Below are positions 1-8,844 of a stretch of DNA of 64,000 nt, in pieces. Source of the DNA: Aquimarina sp. U1-2. Lineage in GTDB: Bacteria; Bacteroidota; Bacteroidia; Flavobacteriales; Flavobacteriaceae. The DNA lies in assembly GCF_017897595.1 (NCBI RefSeq), contig NZ_JAGKIK010000001.1, forward strand, positions 62,001 to 126,000, written 5' to 3'. The stretch's first letter is position 1. Each line of letters starts with the position of its first letter. The notes below the pieces were generated by a model. It saw only the letters and a program-made list of their open reading frames with translations, made no database searches and was not told where the DNA came from. A program made the translations under genes and the position numbers.

Positions 1-449
1 GGATAAATCACGTTTGGAGTAGTAACACCGCAATCCTGAAAACCAAACAATTCAATAAATGCAGCATCGTCTGTTAGAAGTTCTACGCTTTGCGAGGTGT
101 TCGCAAAATCTGCTTCCCAAGTATCTTCGAATAATAGACTTTCTCTAAGAATTTCGAACGGCCCATTAGATACATAGCGTAGCAAGGGAATAGTTAATTC
201 TCTATCAGCATACGAAGTATTAACAAGTTGATTAGACTGACCGTTAAAAGTAAATACTTCCGTTTGATAAACCACTTCAAAATTTGGATTTGGTATGGGA
301 ATATTAAATTCAACCACTTGATCACTAGTCCACTCTCCTTGTAGGTTTTGGATCACAAGCTCTTTATTATCTTGCGCACTGCTATCGTCGTCATTTGAAC
401 ACGAACTATAAAAATAAAGTAAACACACTAATACTATTAAATGTCTCAT
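1..449 (-). CDS. Lipoprotein, 3' part cut by the window edge
   Basis: An open frame runs on the minus strand from an ATG at 447-449 to the window edge without a stop (about 149 residues visible). The N-terminus MRHLIVLVCLLYFYSSC is a lipoprotein signal with a lipobox ending at Cys-17, followed by an acidic stretch (SNDDDSSAQ) typical of surface-exported Bacteroidetes lipoproteins. A segment LQGEW follows at the start of the mature domain, which recalls the L-x-G-x-W start of lipocalin-like domains in this phylum; that assignment is weak. The C-terminus is missing, so no function can be given. The region upstream (450 onward) is non-coding, so it is the first or only gene of its unit. Confidence 0.75.
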   Translation of the reverse strand, partial: MRHLIVLVCLLYFYSSCSNDDDSSAQDNKELVIQNLQGEWTSDQVVEFNIPIPNPNFEVVYQTEVFTFNGQSNQLVNTSYADRELTIPLLRYVSNGPFEILRESLLFEDTWEADFANTSQSVELLTDDAAFIELFGFQDCGVTTPNVIY

Positions 450-1046
450 ATGATAGATTTTAAAAAAAGATTTAAATACGATTCCAAATTTGCAGCCTAA
501 TTAGAAAAATTGAAACTCATTTTTCTTGAACTGGTATATTTACTTTCGAATCCGTGTATTTTTAACTTGAAAATACTTTAAAGCTTTTTGAGGACTAGAA
601 TTCAAATCAACTCGTATTTGGAACATATCAACCGTTAAATTGACAGTCTAACTGAATATTTAAGCAATTTAATTCGTAAAACCTGTAGGTCACATATACG
701 AGCATCTATAAATCTATATGAATTAAGTTAAACTGGTTTAAACTTTTTTATGTAGGCAGGACCGACAAACAGGAAGGTACCAGATGGTGCGATTGCGAAA
801 GGTTTTGTGCTTAGATGAAGTATTTTCTACGGGTATATCGGCGCTTCAGAAATTAAAAATTATAAAATATAAGTGCAAAACAACATTTTTTAGCAAATTG
901 AAAAAAATTTGAATCAGTTCGTTGTATATTATTTAAAGTTAAGCCGAAATAAGCGAATATATATGTTTTTAAAATATAGTCCTCACTCAGATTTCAGGTA
1001 CATTTGTATATTGCACAAAAATGAGAAGATTTGGACGCTTGAGTTA
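450..1046. other. AT-rich intergenic stretch, no gene seen
   Basis: About 600 bp separate the truncated lipoprotein from the repeat at 1047. I see no credible coding frame, tRNA or riboswitch. The segment near 750-860 is less AT-rich than its surroundings and may be the relic of a decayed gene, but no frame is open across it. Confidence 0.4.
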
Positions 1047-1303
1047 TACCAGTTCTACTTTAAAATTGCTCAAGCAAAAATCTCCGGGGCACGCCCATAA
1101 GGCATTCGTTGAAAACAATTTTTCAATTTCGAGGCAAGCCTCAGGGTATTATATCCTTTTGGCGGTGCCAATAAAAAGCAGTCATTTTTTGTTTAGATAA
1201 AAATGAAAACTCAATGATAGCCGTAGCTATGGTTGCTTTTTATTTTGAAGTATAAACGGAAAAGTGTAATTTTTAATGAGTAATTTTAAAGTAGAACTGG
1301 TAT
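1047..1303. repeat. Palindromic repeat, family B (long arms, 257 bp)
   Basis: The ends are inverted copies of each other: TACCAGTTCTACTTTAAAAT begins at 1047 and its complement ends at 1303, with arms of about 26 nt that mismatch at one position. The interior (1078-1277) contains no gene. The same arm recurs as a compact hairpin at 49483-49553 and inside the cobalamin riboswitch at 58121. Parts of the interior (around 1120-1165, 'cgaggcaagcctcaggg...') have diverged relatives near 26175-26220. The structure is that of a MITE-like dispersed repeat with no visible coding capacity. Confidence 0.8.
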
Positions 1304-1330
1304 TAGCCTCGAAGCAATCAAACAAATATC

Positions 1331-1738
1331 ATGAAAGAAAAAAAACTAACCATTTGTTTAATCGATGATGATAGGATACAACATTTTATTATAAAAAAGT
1401 TGATTAGTGAAACGTATTTAAATAATGAAGACCAAAATTTATTCTTTTTTGATGGGGAGCAAGGTATCAACCATTTAAAATTACATCATGATAACAAAAG
1501 TAAGCTCCCCGATATCATATTACTCGATCTCAATATGCCTATTATGGATGGGTGGCAATTTTTAGCAGCTTACGAAAAAGTATTTCCGCTTCTCGAGAGA
1601 AAAAGTATCATTTATATCCTATCCTCTTCTCATAACCCCCGGGATATTCAACGTGCAAAAGAATTTCAAAAAGTATCGGGTTACCTTACAAAACCAATTT
1701 CGGTATCTGAATTAGAGCATATTATACGCAAAATTTAA
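1331..1738 (+). CDS. Single-domain response regulator (CheY/Rcp1-like receiver)
   Basis: The protein has 135 residues and consists only of a receiver domain. The acidic pocket is Asp-12 to Asp-14 (IDDDR), the predicted phospho-acceptor is Asp-66 in ILLDLNMP, the switch Ser is at 98-100 (LSSS) and the conserved Lys is Lys-121 (LTKP). No output domain is attached, so it should act by protein-protein contact after phosphorylation by a histidine kinase, which is not encoded nearby. In this phylum such receivers often pair with hybrid or phytochrome-like kinases. It stands alone between a repeat and a convergent SPFH/Arc unit. The partner kinase is unknown. Confidence 0.92.
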   Translation: MKEKKLTICLIDDDRIQHFIIKKLISETYLNNEDQNLFFFDGEQGINHLKLHHDNKSKLPDIILLDLNMPIMDGWQFLAAYEKVFPLLERKSIIYILSSSHNPRDIQRAKEFQKVSGYLTKPISVSELEHIIRKI

Positions 1739-1752
1739 CTTCACGTTCATTA

Positions 1753-1938
1753 TCAATTCTCTGAACCTTTGCTTGGTTTTTGCTTTTCTTTTTTAAGTCG
1801 TTTGGCATCTTTCAAGCTTTTATGGATCATCCATTCAAGTTGACCGTTAACACTTCTAAATTCATCATCAGCCCATTTTTCGATCATCGAAAATGTTTCA
1901 GGATCGATTCTAAGTACAAATGATTTTTTTTTACTCAT
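1753..1938 (-). CDS. Arc-type ribbon-helix-helix protein
   Basis: This 61-residue protein starts MSKKKSFVLRIDPETFSMIE. A basic beta-strand followed by two helices (ribbon-helix-helix, residues about 5-48) resembles the Arc/MetJ fold; in Flavobacteria such small proteins are annotated as Arc family DNA-binding proteins. The tail is Lys-rich. The gene follows the SPFH gene with only 3 bp between the stop of one and the start of the next, so the two are co-transcribed. A DNA-binding role fits the fold, but a role as a partner of the membrane protein is equally possible. Confidence 0.8.
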   Translation of the reverse strand: MSKKKSFVLRIDPETFSMIEKWADDEFRSVNGQLEWMIHKSLKDAKRLKKEKQKPSKGSEN

Positions 1939-1941
1939 ATA

Positions 1942-2796
1942 TTAAGAATGTAACGTACCTGTGTTAATCACAGGCATTGCTTCTTTATCACCGCATAAAA
2001 CAACCATAAGATTGCTTACCATCGAAGCTTTTTTATCGTCGTCAAACTCGATAATGTTATCGTCAGACAATTGCACCAATGCATCTTCTACCATACCTAC
2101 AGCACCTTCTACGATCTTCTTTCTTGCTGCAACTATCGCTTCAGCCTGTTGTCGTTTCAGCATGGCACTAGCAATCTCGGGTGCATAGGCAAGATAGCCT
2201 ATACGTGCTTCCATTACTTTGATACCGGCAATTGCTAATCGTTCTGTAATTTCGTTCTCCAAAGCATCATTAACCTCATTTCTACCTGATAGCAGCGTGA
2301 TCTCATGATGTCCATCTGCAAAATTATCGTATGGATACGAACCTGCTAGTTTTCGAACAGCAGCATCGGTTTGGACTCTTACAAACTCTTCATATTGATC
2401 AACATCAAAAGCTGCTTTATAGGTATCTTCGACTTTCCAAACCAAAATTACATTAATCAAAATCGGATTACCAATTTTATCATTAACTTTTACACGTTCA
2501 CTATAAAAATTTCTAGCTCGTAATGAAATTTTTTGTTTTGCATATAGCGGATTTATCCAAAAAAAGCCATTACCCTTAACTGTACCTTTGTAAGCTCCAA
2601 ATAGCACCATTACCTTAGAACTATTGGGATTGATGATAAAAAATCCTTTAAGAATAAAAAATGCAAGCGGTACTGCGGAAAGAACGTAAAAATTTCCAAA
2701 CCACAATAAGCCAAACAACATGACGCCAAGCAACATTATTAGCACACCAAAAACTAAATAACCATTATATCCTTTTATTATTTTTTCGTACTTCAT
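1942..2796 (-). CDS. SPFH/Band 7 (stomatin-prohibitin-like) membrane protein
   Basis: The protein has 284 residues. Two hydrophobic segments fill residues about 12-55 and anchor it in the inner membrane. A Band 7/SPFH domain follows (about 56-225), with VMVLFGAYKGTVKGNGFFWINP near its start and the helical, Ala/Glu-rich motif MLKRQQAEAIVAARKKIVEG near its end, which in this family drives oligomerisation. These proteins form large membrane-microdomain scaffolds; the exact client is unknown. It is the first gene of a two-gene unit with an Arc-like ribbon-helix-helix protein. Confidence 0.9.
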   Translation of the reverse strand: MKYEKIIKGYNGYLVFGVLIMLLGVMLFGLLWFGNFYVLSAVPLAFFILKGFFIINPNSSKVMVLFGAYKGTVKGNGFFWINPLYAKQKISLRARNFYSERVKVNDKIGNPILINVILVWKVEDTYKAAFDVDQYEEFVRVQTDAAVRKLAGSYPYDNFADGHHEITLLSGRNEVNDALENEITERLAIAGIKVMEARIGYLAYAPEIASAMLKRQQAEAIVAARKKIVEGAVGMVEDALVQLSDDNIIEFDDDKKASMVSNLMVVLCGDKEAMPVINTGTLHS

Positions 2797-3054
2797 TATG
2801 ATATTATTTTGATATCACAATGATAACAATAAAATTTTGAATTACCAAACATGCGGAGTTTAATTGTATACGTCTAAATACTTTTAATTATTTAAAACAG
2901 TATTGTCCGGTTAAAGAAAATAGACCGCTACGCTGCTAGAAAATAGAACATAGAATTATTTGTAAATACTTATCTATTATGGTTTTTGAAGTAAAGGCGA
3001 TTCAGTTTCAAATAAGTTGTCTAAATTTTAGAAAAGCAAGGCGTCTTATCTATA

Positions 3055-3226
3055 AACCCGTTTTATGCATTAGAAAATCTATTACGGCTTTAAACTGCTG
3101 CAAAACCAAGCACTACGTTGTATTTTTTAAGTTTCACCGTAGCGGTGCTATGCTAAAACTTAGAAAATACTTGGTTTTATGGCATTTTCAAACCTCATAA
3201 CGAAATTCTAATGCATAAACCGGGTT
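3055..3226. repeat. Palindromic repeat, family A, copy 1 (172 bp)
   Basis: The left arm AACCCGTTTTATGCATTAGA starts at 3055 and the right arm ending at 3226 is its inverted complement with one mismatch over 21 nt. Inside, a second inverted pair (AAAACCAAG near 3100 and CTTGGTTTT near 3170) lets the whole element fold into one long hairpin. The open frame that runs through it (2979-3200) is not a gene. Related copies are at 13995-14162, about 14242-14441 (diverged) and 57592-57816 (inverted). Confidence 0.8.
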
Positions 3227-3298
3227 AAACTCATAACTTCTTAATGGTAATATAGGTTTTCAGAGCTTATCAACTTTTTTATCAGATAACAATGATTT

Positions 3299-3598
3299 TA
3301 AAACGAAATAAAAAAATTGAGAACGTATATAACCGCTACGCGCTCACATTAAAAATTCGATTGTCCGTTATTATACCTAAAATTTAACTGAGAAGTCTCA
3401 TCCTGAATTCATTTCAGGATCTCATGAAGTTTATTTTCAGTACATTGAGATGAGAAGCTGAAACAAGCCTGTGCTGAACTCGTTTCAGTATTCAGCTTGA
3501 CACAAACCGTTTAGGCTAAATTACGGATATTGATATTAAAAATTTTAAACATTACCTTTGATGAAGAAATCTTTAAAATTTTATTACTATCCGTTTCA
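3299..3598. repeat. Palindromic repeat, family D, copy 1, interrupted by a family C repeat
   Basis: The left end is AAAACGAAATAAAAAAATTG (3299 onward) followed by a segment 'aaccgctacgcgctcacattaaaaatt'; the right end 'ttattactatccgtttca' closes at 3598. The same ends bound an 82-bp copy at 12096-12177 and a 230-bp copy at 42528-42756. In this copy the middle is occupied by a family C repeat (3361-3529), so it is a nested insertion. Confidence 0.65.
3361..3529 (+). repeat. Palindromic repeat, family C, copy 1
   Basis: About 160 bp beginning TTGTCCGTTATTATACCTAA are repeated almost perfectly, in inverted orientation, at 8845-9004. The interior holds two hairpins: CCTGAATTCATTTCAGG, and TGAAAC...GTTTCA around the 'acaagcctgtgctgaactc' loop. 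The two ends are imperfect inverted copies of each other. It contains no coding frame. Confidence 0.85.
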
Positions 3599-3642
3599 TA
3601 TGAATCCACCGCGAATACTATTAGCATGGCATTACTACAATA

Positions 3643-3676
3643 AAAAACGCCCTATAGTATATTATAGGACGTTTTC
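3643..3676 (-). terminator. Intrinsic terminator of the hsp20 gene
   Basis: The sequence AAAACGCCCTATA-gtatat-TATAGGACGTTTT forms a 13-bp stem with one mismatch. Read on the minus strand it ends in a run of T, 36 bp after the stop of the small heat-shock protein gene. Confidence 0.75.
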
Positions 3677-3711
3677 TCATCATCAATCAACCAATCAAAA
3701 TCACCACTTAA

Positions 3712-4149
3712 TTATGAAATCTCTATTAATCTTTTAGGTTGTACTTTTGCTTCTTCCTTTTTCGGGATGGCTAGTGCTAATACACCATTTTCATAAGATG
3801 CTTCTATTTTTTCTCCATCTGCACTATCTGGTAGGGTAAATGATTTTTTAAAGGAGTGATAAGCAAACTCTTTTCGAGTGTATTTTTCTTCTTCATCCTT
3901 AGTTTCATTTTCTGATTTGATTTCTGAAGAAACGGTTAGCAATTCATTATCTAATTCAATATTGAAATGTTCTTTAGATAAACCTGGTGCAGCCAACTCA
4001 ACAATAAAATCGTTATCAGTCTCTTTAACATTAACTGCCGGGGTAGAGAATCCTAAACCTTTTGTATTTATGGTTCCTCCTAACCAATCAGTAGTTAAAA
4101 AATCATCTAATAAAAAAGGAAATCTGTCTGTTCTTTTAATTAAACTCAT
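3712..4149 (-). CDS. hsp20: Small heat-shock protein (Hsp20/alpha-crystallin family)
   Basis: The protein has 145 residues, the usual length for bacterial Hsp20. The alpha-crystallin domain covers about residues 38-143, with the conserved ENGVLALAIPKK motif near 119-130 and a C-terminal tail ending KRLIEIS, an I-x-I-like anchor. It is an ATP-independent holdase that keeps unfolding proteins soluble in the cytoplasm. The gene is monocistronic and has its own terminator. No CIRCE-like element was seen in the 580 bp upstream; control by a heat-shock sigma factor is possible but not shown. Confidence 0.95.
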   Translation of the reverse strand: MSLIKRTDRFPFLLDDFLTTDWLGGTINTKGLGFSTPAVNVKETDNDFIVELAAPGLSKEHFNIELDNELLTVSSEIKSENETKDEEEKYTRKEFAYHSFKKSFTLPDSADGEKIEASYENGVLALAIPKKEEAKVQPKRLIEIS

Positions 4150-4727
4150 CGTATTATAATTTTTTAATGTTATTTAAATTTTATAGTCGATAAGTATATA
4201 GCAATTTGAATTCCATTATTGAATTGAAGACAATATGGCATAATACCCGAGTAACATAATGACTTTTTGTCACTAAATCTAATTTCACGCTGTCAAATTA
4301 GAAGTATAACATCAAATAACTACGTAATGACTCATACTACTAACCTGAGTTTGGTTGTTAATTTAACTTGTTCAATCATCCAATGAGAAGTCGAAAGATT
4401 ATTTTTAGATTCATTAACCAGGTCTTGACTACACTGGACCAGACGGGCGAAAGTAAACGAATACTATTCAATAAAATAATAATCAAATTCGGGTTATAAT
4501 ACTACTGTCTAGTTGAGCCCTTCATTAGAGCTCAGGACAGGCTCAGTCGAAACTTATTTTACGAAAACGAAAAGTTCTCGACTTCGCTCGAACGAACTTG
4601 TGGTAAGATTTTAAATTACTGAAAAAAGAATGTTTTATAATCAAAACCCTTATGTATTTGTCTACTGACCTCTAAAAAATTAATTTGAATCGATCATTTT
4701 GTATAAAACAAAACTTACCTTTGTAGT
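4150..4727. other. Intergenic region between hsp20 and the DUF1456 gene
   Basis: About 580 bp with no gene. The middle (4500-4600) contains a short inverted motif of the 'gctcagtcgaaac / ctcgacttcgctcgaac' type that is scattered through flavobacterial genomes. The divergent promoters of both neighbours must lie here, but none could be placed with confidence. Confidence 0.4.
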
Positions 4728-4973
4728 ATGGGTTTAACAAATAATGATATTTTTAAGAAATTAAGAGTTGCGCACAAACTAAGGGATGACGATATCGTAA
4801 ACATATGTGCCTTAGTTGATTTTAAGGTAACCAAAAGTGAATTAGGTGCATTTTTTAGAAATGAAAACCACCCGAAATATATGGAGTGCGGTGATCAAAT
4901 ATTACGCAATTTTCTAAACGGATTAGTCATTTATTTAAGAGGCCCGATGCCAGAAAAAAAAGAAAAATCATAA
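4728..4973 (+). CDS. DUF1456 family protein (short, single-repeat form)
   Basis: The protein has 81 residues, starting MGLTNNDIFKKLRVAHKLRD. The pattern LTNND-ILRxLRxAxxLxD...ExxAFFRxExHPxY...FLNGLI is that of DUF1456 (E. coli YehS), which normally carries two such repeats in about 150 residues; here only one is present. The function of the family is not known. The gene is convergent with sucC, and a hairpin terminator lies between them. Confidence 0.85.
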   Translation: MGLTNNDIFKKLRVAHKLRDDDIVNICALVDFKVTKSELGAFFRNENHPKYMECGDQILRNFLNGLVIYLRGPMPEKKEKS

Positions 4974-4990
4974 CAGGATAAATGATACTA

Positions 4991-5026
4991 TAAAAAGCAA
5001 CCTAGTAATCAAAGTTGCTTTTTGAT
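4991..5026. terminator. Bidirectional terminator between the DUF1456 gene and sucC
   Basis: AAAAAGCAAC...GTTGCTTTTT forms a 10-bp stem with A and T runs on both sides, between the stops of two convergent genes. Confidence 0.75.
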
Positions 5027-5037
5027 AGCACCTAGTA

Positions 5038-6231
5038 TTACGCTAATACAGCCTGTACTTTATCTGCTGCCTCTTGAAATTCTACAGCACTTTGGACATC
5101 CAAACCGCTAGTATCTATAAGCTCTTTGGCGATATCGGCATTTGTTCCTTGAAGACGCACTATAATAGGAATATTTATAGCGTCTCCCATATTTTTATAT
5201 GCATCTACTACTCCTTGTGCTACTCGATCACAACGTACAATACCACCAAAGATATTGATCAAAATAGCTTTTACGTTAGGATCCTTGAGAATTATTCTAA
5301 AAGCGGTTTCTACACGTTTCGCATCTGCTGTTCCTCCTACATCTAAAAAGTTTGCCGGTTCTCCACCTGCCTGTTTGATCAAATCCATAGTAGCCATGGC
5401 AAGACCAGCTCCATTTACCATACAGCCTACGTTACCGTCTAGATCTACATAATTTAGACCTACTTCTTTGGCTTCGACTTCGATAGGGTTCTCCTCGCGA
5501 ATATCTCTCATATCGACATAATTTTTATGTCGATATAAGGCATTATCGTCTAAGGTCACCTTGGCATCAACAGCCATTATTTTATCGTCGCTTGTTTTTA
5601 GCACTGGATTTATTTCAAATAGTGAAGCATCCGATTTTACGTACGCAGTATACAATGCGGTTACAAATTTTGTCATTTCTTTGAAAGCACCACCGCTCAA
5701 TCCAAGGTTAAATGCTACACGTCGTGCCTGAAATGGTAAAATTCCCACAGCAGGGTCAATTTCTTCAGTAAAGATTAAATGAGGTGTTTCTTCGGCTACG
5801 GTTTCGATATCCATTCCACCTTCCGTAGAATACATGATCATATTTCGACCCGATGTTCGATTTAATAATACTGACATATAAAATTCATCAGGCTCGCTAT
5901 CACCCGGATAATAAACATCTTCTGCGACTAATACCTGATGTACCTTTTTACCCGCTGCCGAGGTTTGAGGTGTGACAAGATTCATTCCTATAATTTGTTC
6001 TGAAATCGTAGATACCTCATCTAGGTTTTTGGCCAATTTTACGCCTCCTCCTTTTCCTCGACCTCCTGCATGTACCTGAGCTTTAATTACGTGCCAACCC
6101 GTACCCGTCTCAGCCGTTAGTTGTTTCGCTGCTGCAACAGCTTCGTGTGCATTTTGTGCTACTATACCCCGCTGAATTCGTACCCCAAAACTGCTTAATA
6201 TCTCTTTACCCTGATATTCGTGTAAGTTCAT
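5038..6231 (-). CDS. sucC: Succinyl-CoA synthetase (ADP-forming) subunit beta
   Basis: The enzyme makes ATP (or GTP) from succinyl-CoA in the TCA cycle, together with the alpha subunit SucD, which is not in the window. At 397 residues it has the full family length. The ATP-grasp domain starts MNLHEYQGKEILSSFGV and carries the Gly-rich loop VHAGGRGKGGGVKL (residues about 52-65). The C-terminal CoA-ligase domain contains NIFGGIVRCDRVAQGV. It lies downstream of the Lon-domain gene on the same strand, 95 bp away. Separation of sucC from sucD is common in Bacteroidetes. Confidence 0.97.
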   Translation of the reverse strand: MNLHEYQGKEILSSFGVRIQRGIVAQNAHEAVAAAKQLTAETGTGWHVIKAQVHAGGRGKGGGVKLAKNLDEVSTISEQIIGMNLVTPQTSAAGKKVHQVLVAEDVYYPGDSEPDEFYMSVLLNRTSGRNMIMYSTEGGMDIETVAEETPHLIFTEEIDPAVGILPFQARRVAFNLGLSGGAFKEMTKFVTALYTAYVKSDASLFEINPVLKTSDDKIMAVDAKVTLDDNALYRHKNYVDMRDIREENPIEVEAKEVGLNYVDLDGNVGCMVNGAGLAMATMDLIKQAGGEPANFLDVGGTADAKRVETAFRIILKDPNVKAILINIFGGIVRCDRVAQGVVDAYKNMGDAINIPIIVRLQGTNADIAKELIDTSGLDVQSAVEFQEAADKVQAVLA

Positions 6232-6326
6232 ATTGTTATTTTTTAACCTTTATTTATAGGAGTTTCAAAAATAGGAAAAGTGAAATTACTGTGCCAATCT
6301 TTTACCCTAAAAAACCATGGCACTTT

Positions 6327-6962
6327 TTACAATTTAAAGTCTTTGAAATCCAACGGATCAAAGTTTTTAAAGTGTCCGTTCATTTTAATAACTTTTTTTG
6401 CTCTATTCATTTCTCTTACCACCGGAATGGTAACTTTTAAATGTCCAATCAAATAATTCAACCGTTCCAACTCGCTGCGCAATGTAAGTAAATGATATTC
6501 CTGATGTAGCGCTAAACCTACTTTATGCGCTACCTGATAACTAATAAAAGGAATATCAAAAACAGGAGGATTATCTATGGTGAGCTCTACATACAAGATT
6601 GCCATATTCTTTAACAACTCTTCCTGCAAATCTTCAGCACTTCCTGTATTATCATCAAGAAATTCTACACGACCACCTGCATAGAGTTTTCCTGGCAATT
6701 GCTCTTCAAAGCTTTTAACTCTAAAGATTCTTTGCCCTGTACAGATCACGTCACTCTCACCGTTAGGGTATCTTTTTGAAACCTTCTGCAACTTTACCTC
6801 AGTACCGTAATCTAGAGTCTTATTAATAAAGGTAGGTACACCAAAGGTTATTTGCTCTTCTTCGCAATCATGAATAAGTTGTTGATATCGCTCTTCAAAG
6901 ATATGTAATGGCAAGCGTTCACCGGGGTAAACCACCGCTTGCAAAGGAAATAACGGAAGCAT
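6327..6962 (-). CDS. LON peptidase substrate-binding domain protein
   Basis: The protein has 211 residues and consists of the N-terminal domain of Lon alone, starting MLPLFPLQAVVYPGERLPLH, the hallmark L-F-P-L-x...P-G sequence of that domain. The ATPase and protease parts of Lon are absent. Stand-alone forms are widespread; they may recognise or deliver substrates, but their role is not established. The next gene downstream is sucC; a functional link is not evident. It is divergent from lysA, with about 150 bp between the two starts. Confidence 0.9.
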   Translation of the reverse strand: MLPLFPLQAVVYPGERLPLHIFEERYQQLIHDCEEEQITFGVPTFINKTLDYGTEVKLQKVSKRYPNGESDVICTGQRIFRVKSFEEQLPGKLYAGGRVEFLDDNTGSAEDLQEELLKNMAILYVELTIDNPPVFDIPFISYQVAHKVGLALHQEYHLLTLRSELERLNYLIGHLKVTIPVVREMNRAKKVIKMNGHFKNFDPLDFKDFKL

Positions 6963-7115
6963 ATTTTTTTACTAAAAGTAGTAATTTACCAGTAGTACCA
7001 TCCTTAAACACAAGTTAAATATCACAAAATTGATGGTCTTTAAACAATTTTTCTTCCAAACCTAATTATATCTATAATTTTATTGATAATTTCGTAGGCT
7101 TAAATTAGTAGTACA

Positions 7116-8348
7116 ATGAAAAATGATAATTTATTAGCAATAGCAAGAGCGTTTGGAAGCCCTGTTTATGTCTATGATTCTTCCAAAATTATTTCACAAT
7201 ATAATCGCCTGTTTAATGCTTTTAAAAAGGTCAAACATGTAAAGCTAAATTATGCAGTAAAGGCACTATCGAATATTGCTATTTTAAAATTAATAAATTC
7301 GTTAGGCGCAGGGCTTGATACCGTCTCTATACAAGAGGTAAAACTCGGATTATTGGCAGGTGTACAACCTGAAGATATTATTTTCACTCCTAATGGTGTT
7401 TCTCTAGAAGAAATTGAAGAAGTTGCTGCAATGGGGGTACAGATAAATATTGATAATTTATCAATTTTAGAACAATTTGGTACAAAATACCCTAATACGC
7501 CAGTATGTATTCGAATCAATCCTCATGTACTGGCCGGTGGTAATAGCAAAATATCTGTAGGTCATATTGATAGTAAATTTGGTATTTCCATTCATCAAAT
7601 TCCACATATTTTAAGAATAGTCGAAAACACGAATATGACTATTAATGGTATTCACATGCATACCGGTAGTGATATTTTGGATATTGAAGTTTTTTTATAT
7701 GCAAGTGAAATTTTATTTGATACTGCGAAACACTTTACCAACCTCGATTTTATAGATTTTGGTAGCGGATTTAAAGTTCCCTATAAAGACGGGGATATTG
7801 AAACGAATATCGAAGAGTTCGGTGAGAAATTAACAAAGCGTTTTAATGAATTTTGCAAAGAATATGGGAAAGAACTTACATTAGGTTTTGAGCCCGGTAA
7901 ATTTCTGGTTAGTGAAGCCGGTTATTTTTTGGCAAAAGTAAATGTGGTTAAACAAACAACTTCTACTGTTTTTGCAGGAATCGATAGTGGGCTAAATCAT
8001 CTTATCAGACCTATGTTTTATGGTTCTTATCATGAAATTGTAAATGTTTCTAATCCAAAAGGAAGAGAACGTTTTTACTCTATCGTAGGATATATATGCG
8101 AAACCGATACATTTGCTACCAATAGAAGAATTTCAGAAATTACTGAAGGTGATATCATCGCGTTTAAAAATGCCGGTGCGTATTGTTTTTCTATGGCTAG
8201 TAATTATAATTCGCGCTATCGTCCTGCTGAAGTATTATGGCATGAAGGTAAAGCATACTTAATACGTGAACGCGAAGATTTTGATGATTTGACAAAAAAC
8301 CAAGTAGATGTAGATTTATTTTCTAAAATTCAGGAATCTGTATCTTAA
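7116..8348 (+). CDS. lysA: Diaminopimelate decarboxylase
   Basis: The last step of lysine biosynthesis: decarboxylation of meso-diaminopimelate, PLP-dependent, cytoplasmic. The protein has 410 residues. The PLP-binding Lys is in LNYAVKALSN (about residue 49). The barrel motif GIHMHTGSDI and the substrate/PLP-binding GFEPGKFLVSEAG are present, and the C-terminal sheet domain holds the second-subunit motifs CETDTFA and AGAYCFSMASNYNSR. The gene is alone in its unit. Its stop is immediately followed by a 158-bp inverted-repeat element. Confidence 0.97.
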   Translation: MKNDNLLAIARAFGSPVYVYDSSKIISQYNRLFNAFKKVKHVKLNYAVKALSNIAILKLINSLGAGLDTVSIQEVKLGLLAGVQPEDIIFTPNGVSLEEIEEVAAMGVQINIDNLSILEQFGTKYPNTPVCIRINPHVLAGGNSKISVGHIDSKFGISIHQIPHILRIVENTNMTINGIHMHTGSDILDIEVFLYASEILFDTAKHFTNLDFIDFGSGFKVPYKDGDIETNIEEFGEKLTKRFNEFCKEYGKELTLGFEPGKFLVSEAGYFLAKVNVVKQTTSTVFAGIDSGLNHLIRPMFYGSYHEIVNVSNPKGRERFYSIVGYICETDTFATNRRISEITEGDIIAFKNAGAYCFSMASNYNSRYRPAEVLWHEGKAYLIREREDFDDLTKNQVDVDLFSKIQESVS

Positions 8349-8506
8349 ACCAAATTTACTATAAAATAACACAAATCTCCTTGTGCATTTAGCCTCCTAC
8401 TTCATTTAAAAATAATTCTGTAGGTAGGGCTATGCAATAATTTTACTGCTTCGAAGGATAGAAAAGCAACTTCGCATCTTTTGTGCCATTTTATAGTAGA
8501 TTTGGT
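8349..8506. repeat. Inverted-repeat element abutting the lysA stop codon
   Basis: The left arm starts ACCAAATTTACTATAAAATA at 8349, directly after the lysA TAA. The right arm, ending ...TTTATAGTAGATTTGGT at 8506, is its inverted complement over about 27 nt with three mismatches. Only 100 bp without coding potential lie between the arms. It looks like a MITE-like element or a very large terminator hairpin; I saw no second copy in the window. Confidence 0.65.
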
Positions 8507-8533
8507 ATTAATTCAGAAAATTCATCGTAGAAA

Positions 8534-8758
8534 CTAGAAATTCTTAATATTTCGAACTAAATGCTCTAAGCCATTAGTTTTTAATTCGTATACTGTTTGC
8601 ATTTGTTGTCCTAAAAGACCTTTAGGAAAACCTTTGTTTGCATACCACACTATATAATATTCAGGAAGATCAATAAGATAGTTTCCTTTATATTTACCAA
8701 AAGGCATTTTTGTATGAGATAATGTAATGAGGAAATCTTTTTGAGGTTGAAGATTCAT
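8534..8758 (-). CDS. DUF3820 family protein
   Basis: A 74-residue protein with the pattern MPFGKYKG...LIDLPEYYIVWYANKGFPKGLLG, which defines DUF3820. The same module forms the C-terminal domain of the DnaQ-like exonuclease at 42787-43563 (FSFGKHKGKSVERVMEEEPGYFGWI). The stand-alone family has no settled function; a nucleic-acid-related role is suggested only by the exonuclease fusion. It is followed by an inverted-repeat element and converges with lysA. Confidence 0.85.
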   Translation of the reverse strand: MNLQPQKDFLITLSHTKMPFGKYKGNYLIDLPEYYIVWYANKGFPKGLLGQQMQTVYELKTNGLEHLVRNIKNF

Positions 8759-8844
8759 AGTATAAGGAAAGGCTATCTACAGATGATTCTAGTCAGGTTA
8801 AAATTGAAAAAACTATTCCAATTTTATTATTTACGAATATTCGT

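Noticed and set aside
909-1100. Open frame of 63 codons
   Set aside because: It runs into the left arm of the family B repeat, has no recognisable domain, and its composition is that of random AT-rich DNA.
2979-3200. Open frame of 73 codons
   Set aside because: It lies almost wholly in a family A palindromic element, as do the frames at 14162-14365 and 57627-57881; they are open because the repeat is AT-rich, not because of selection.
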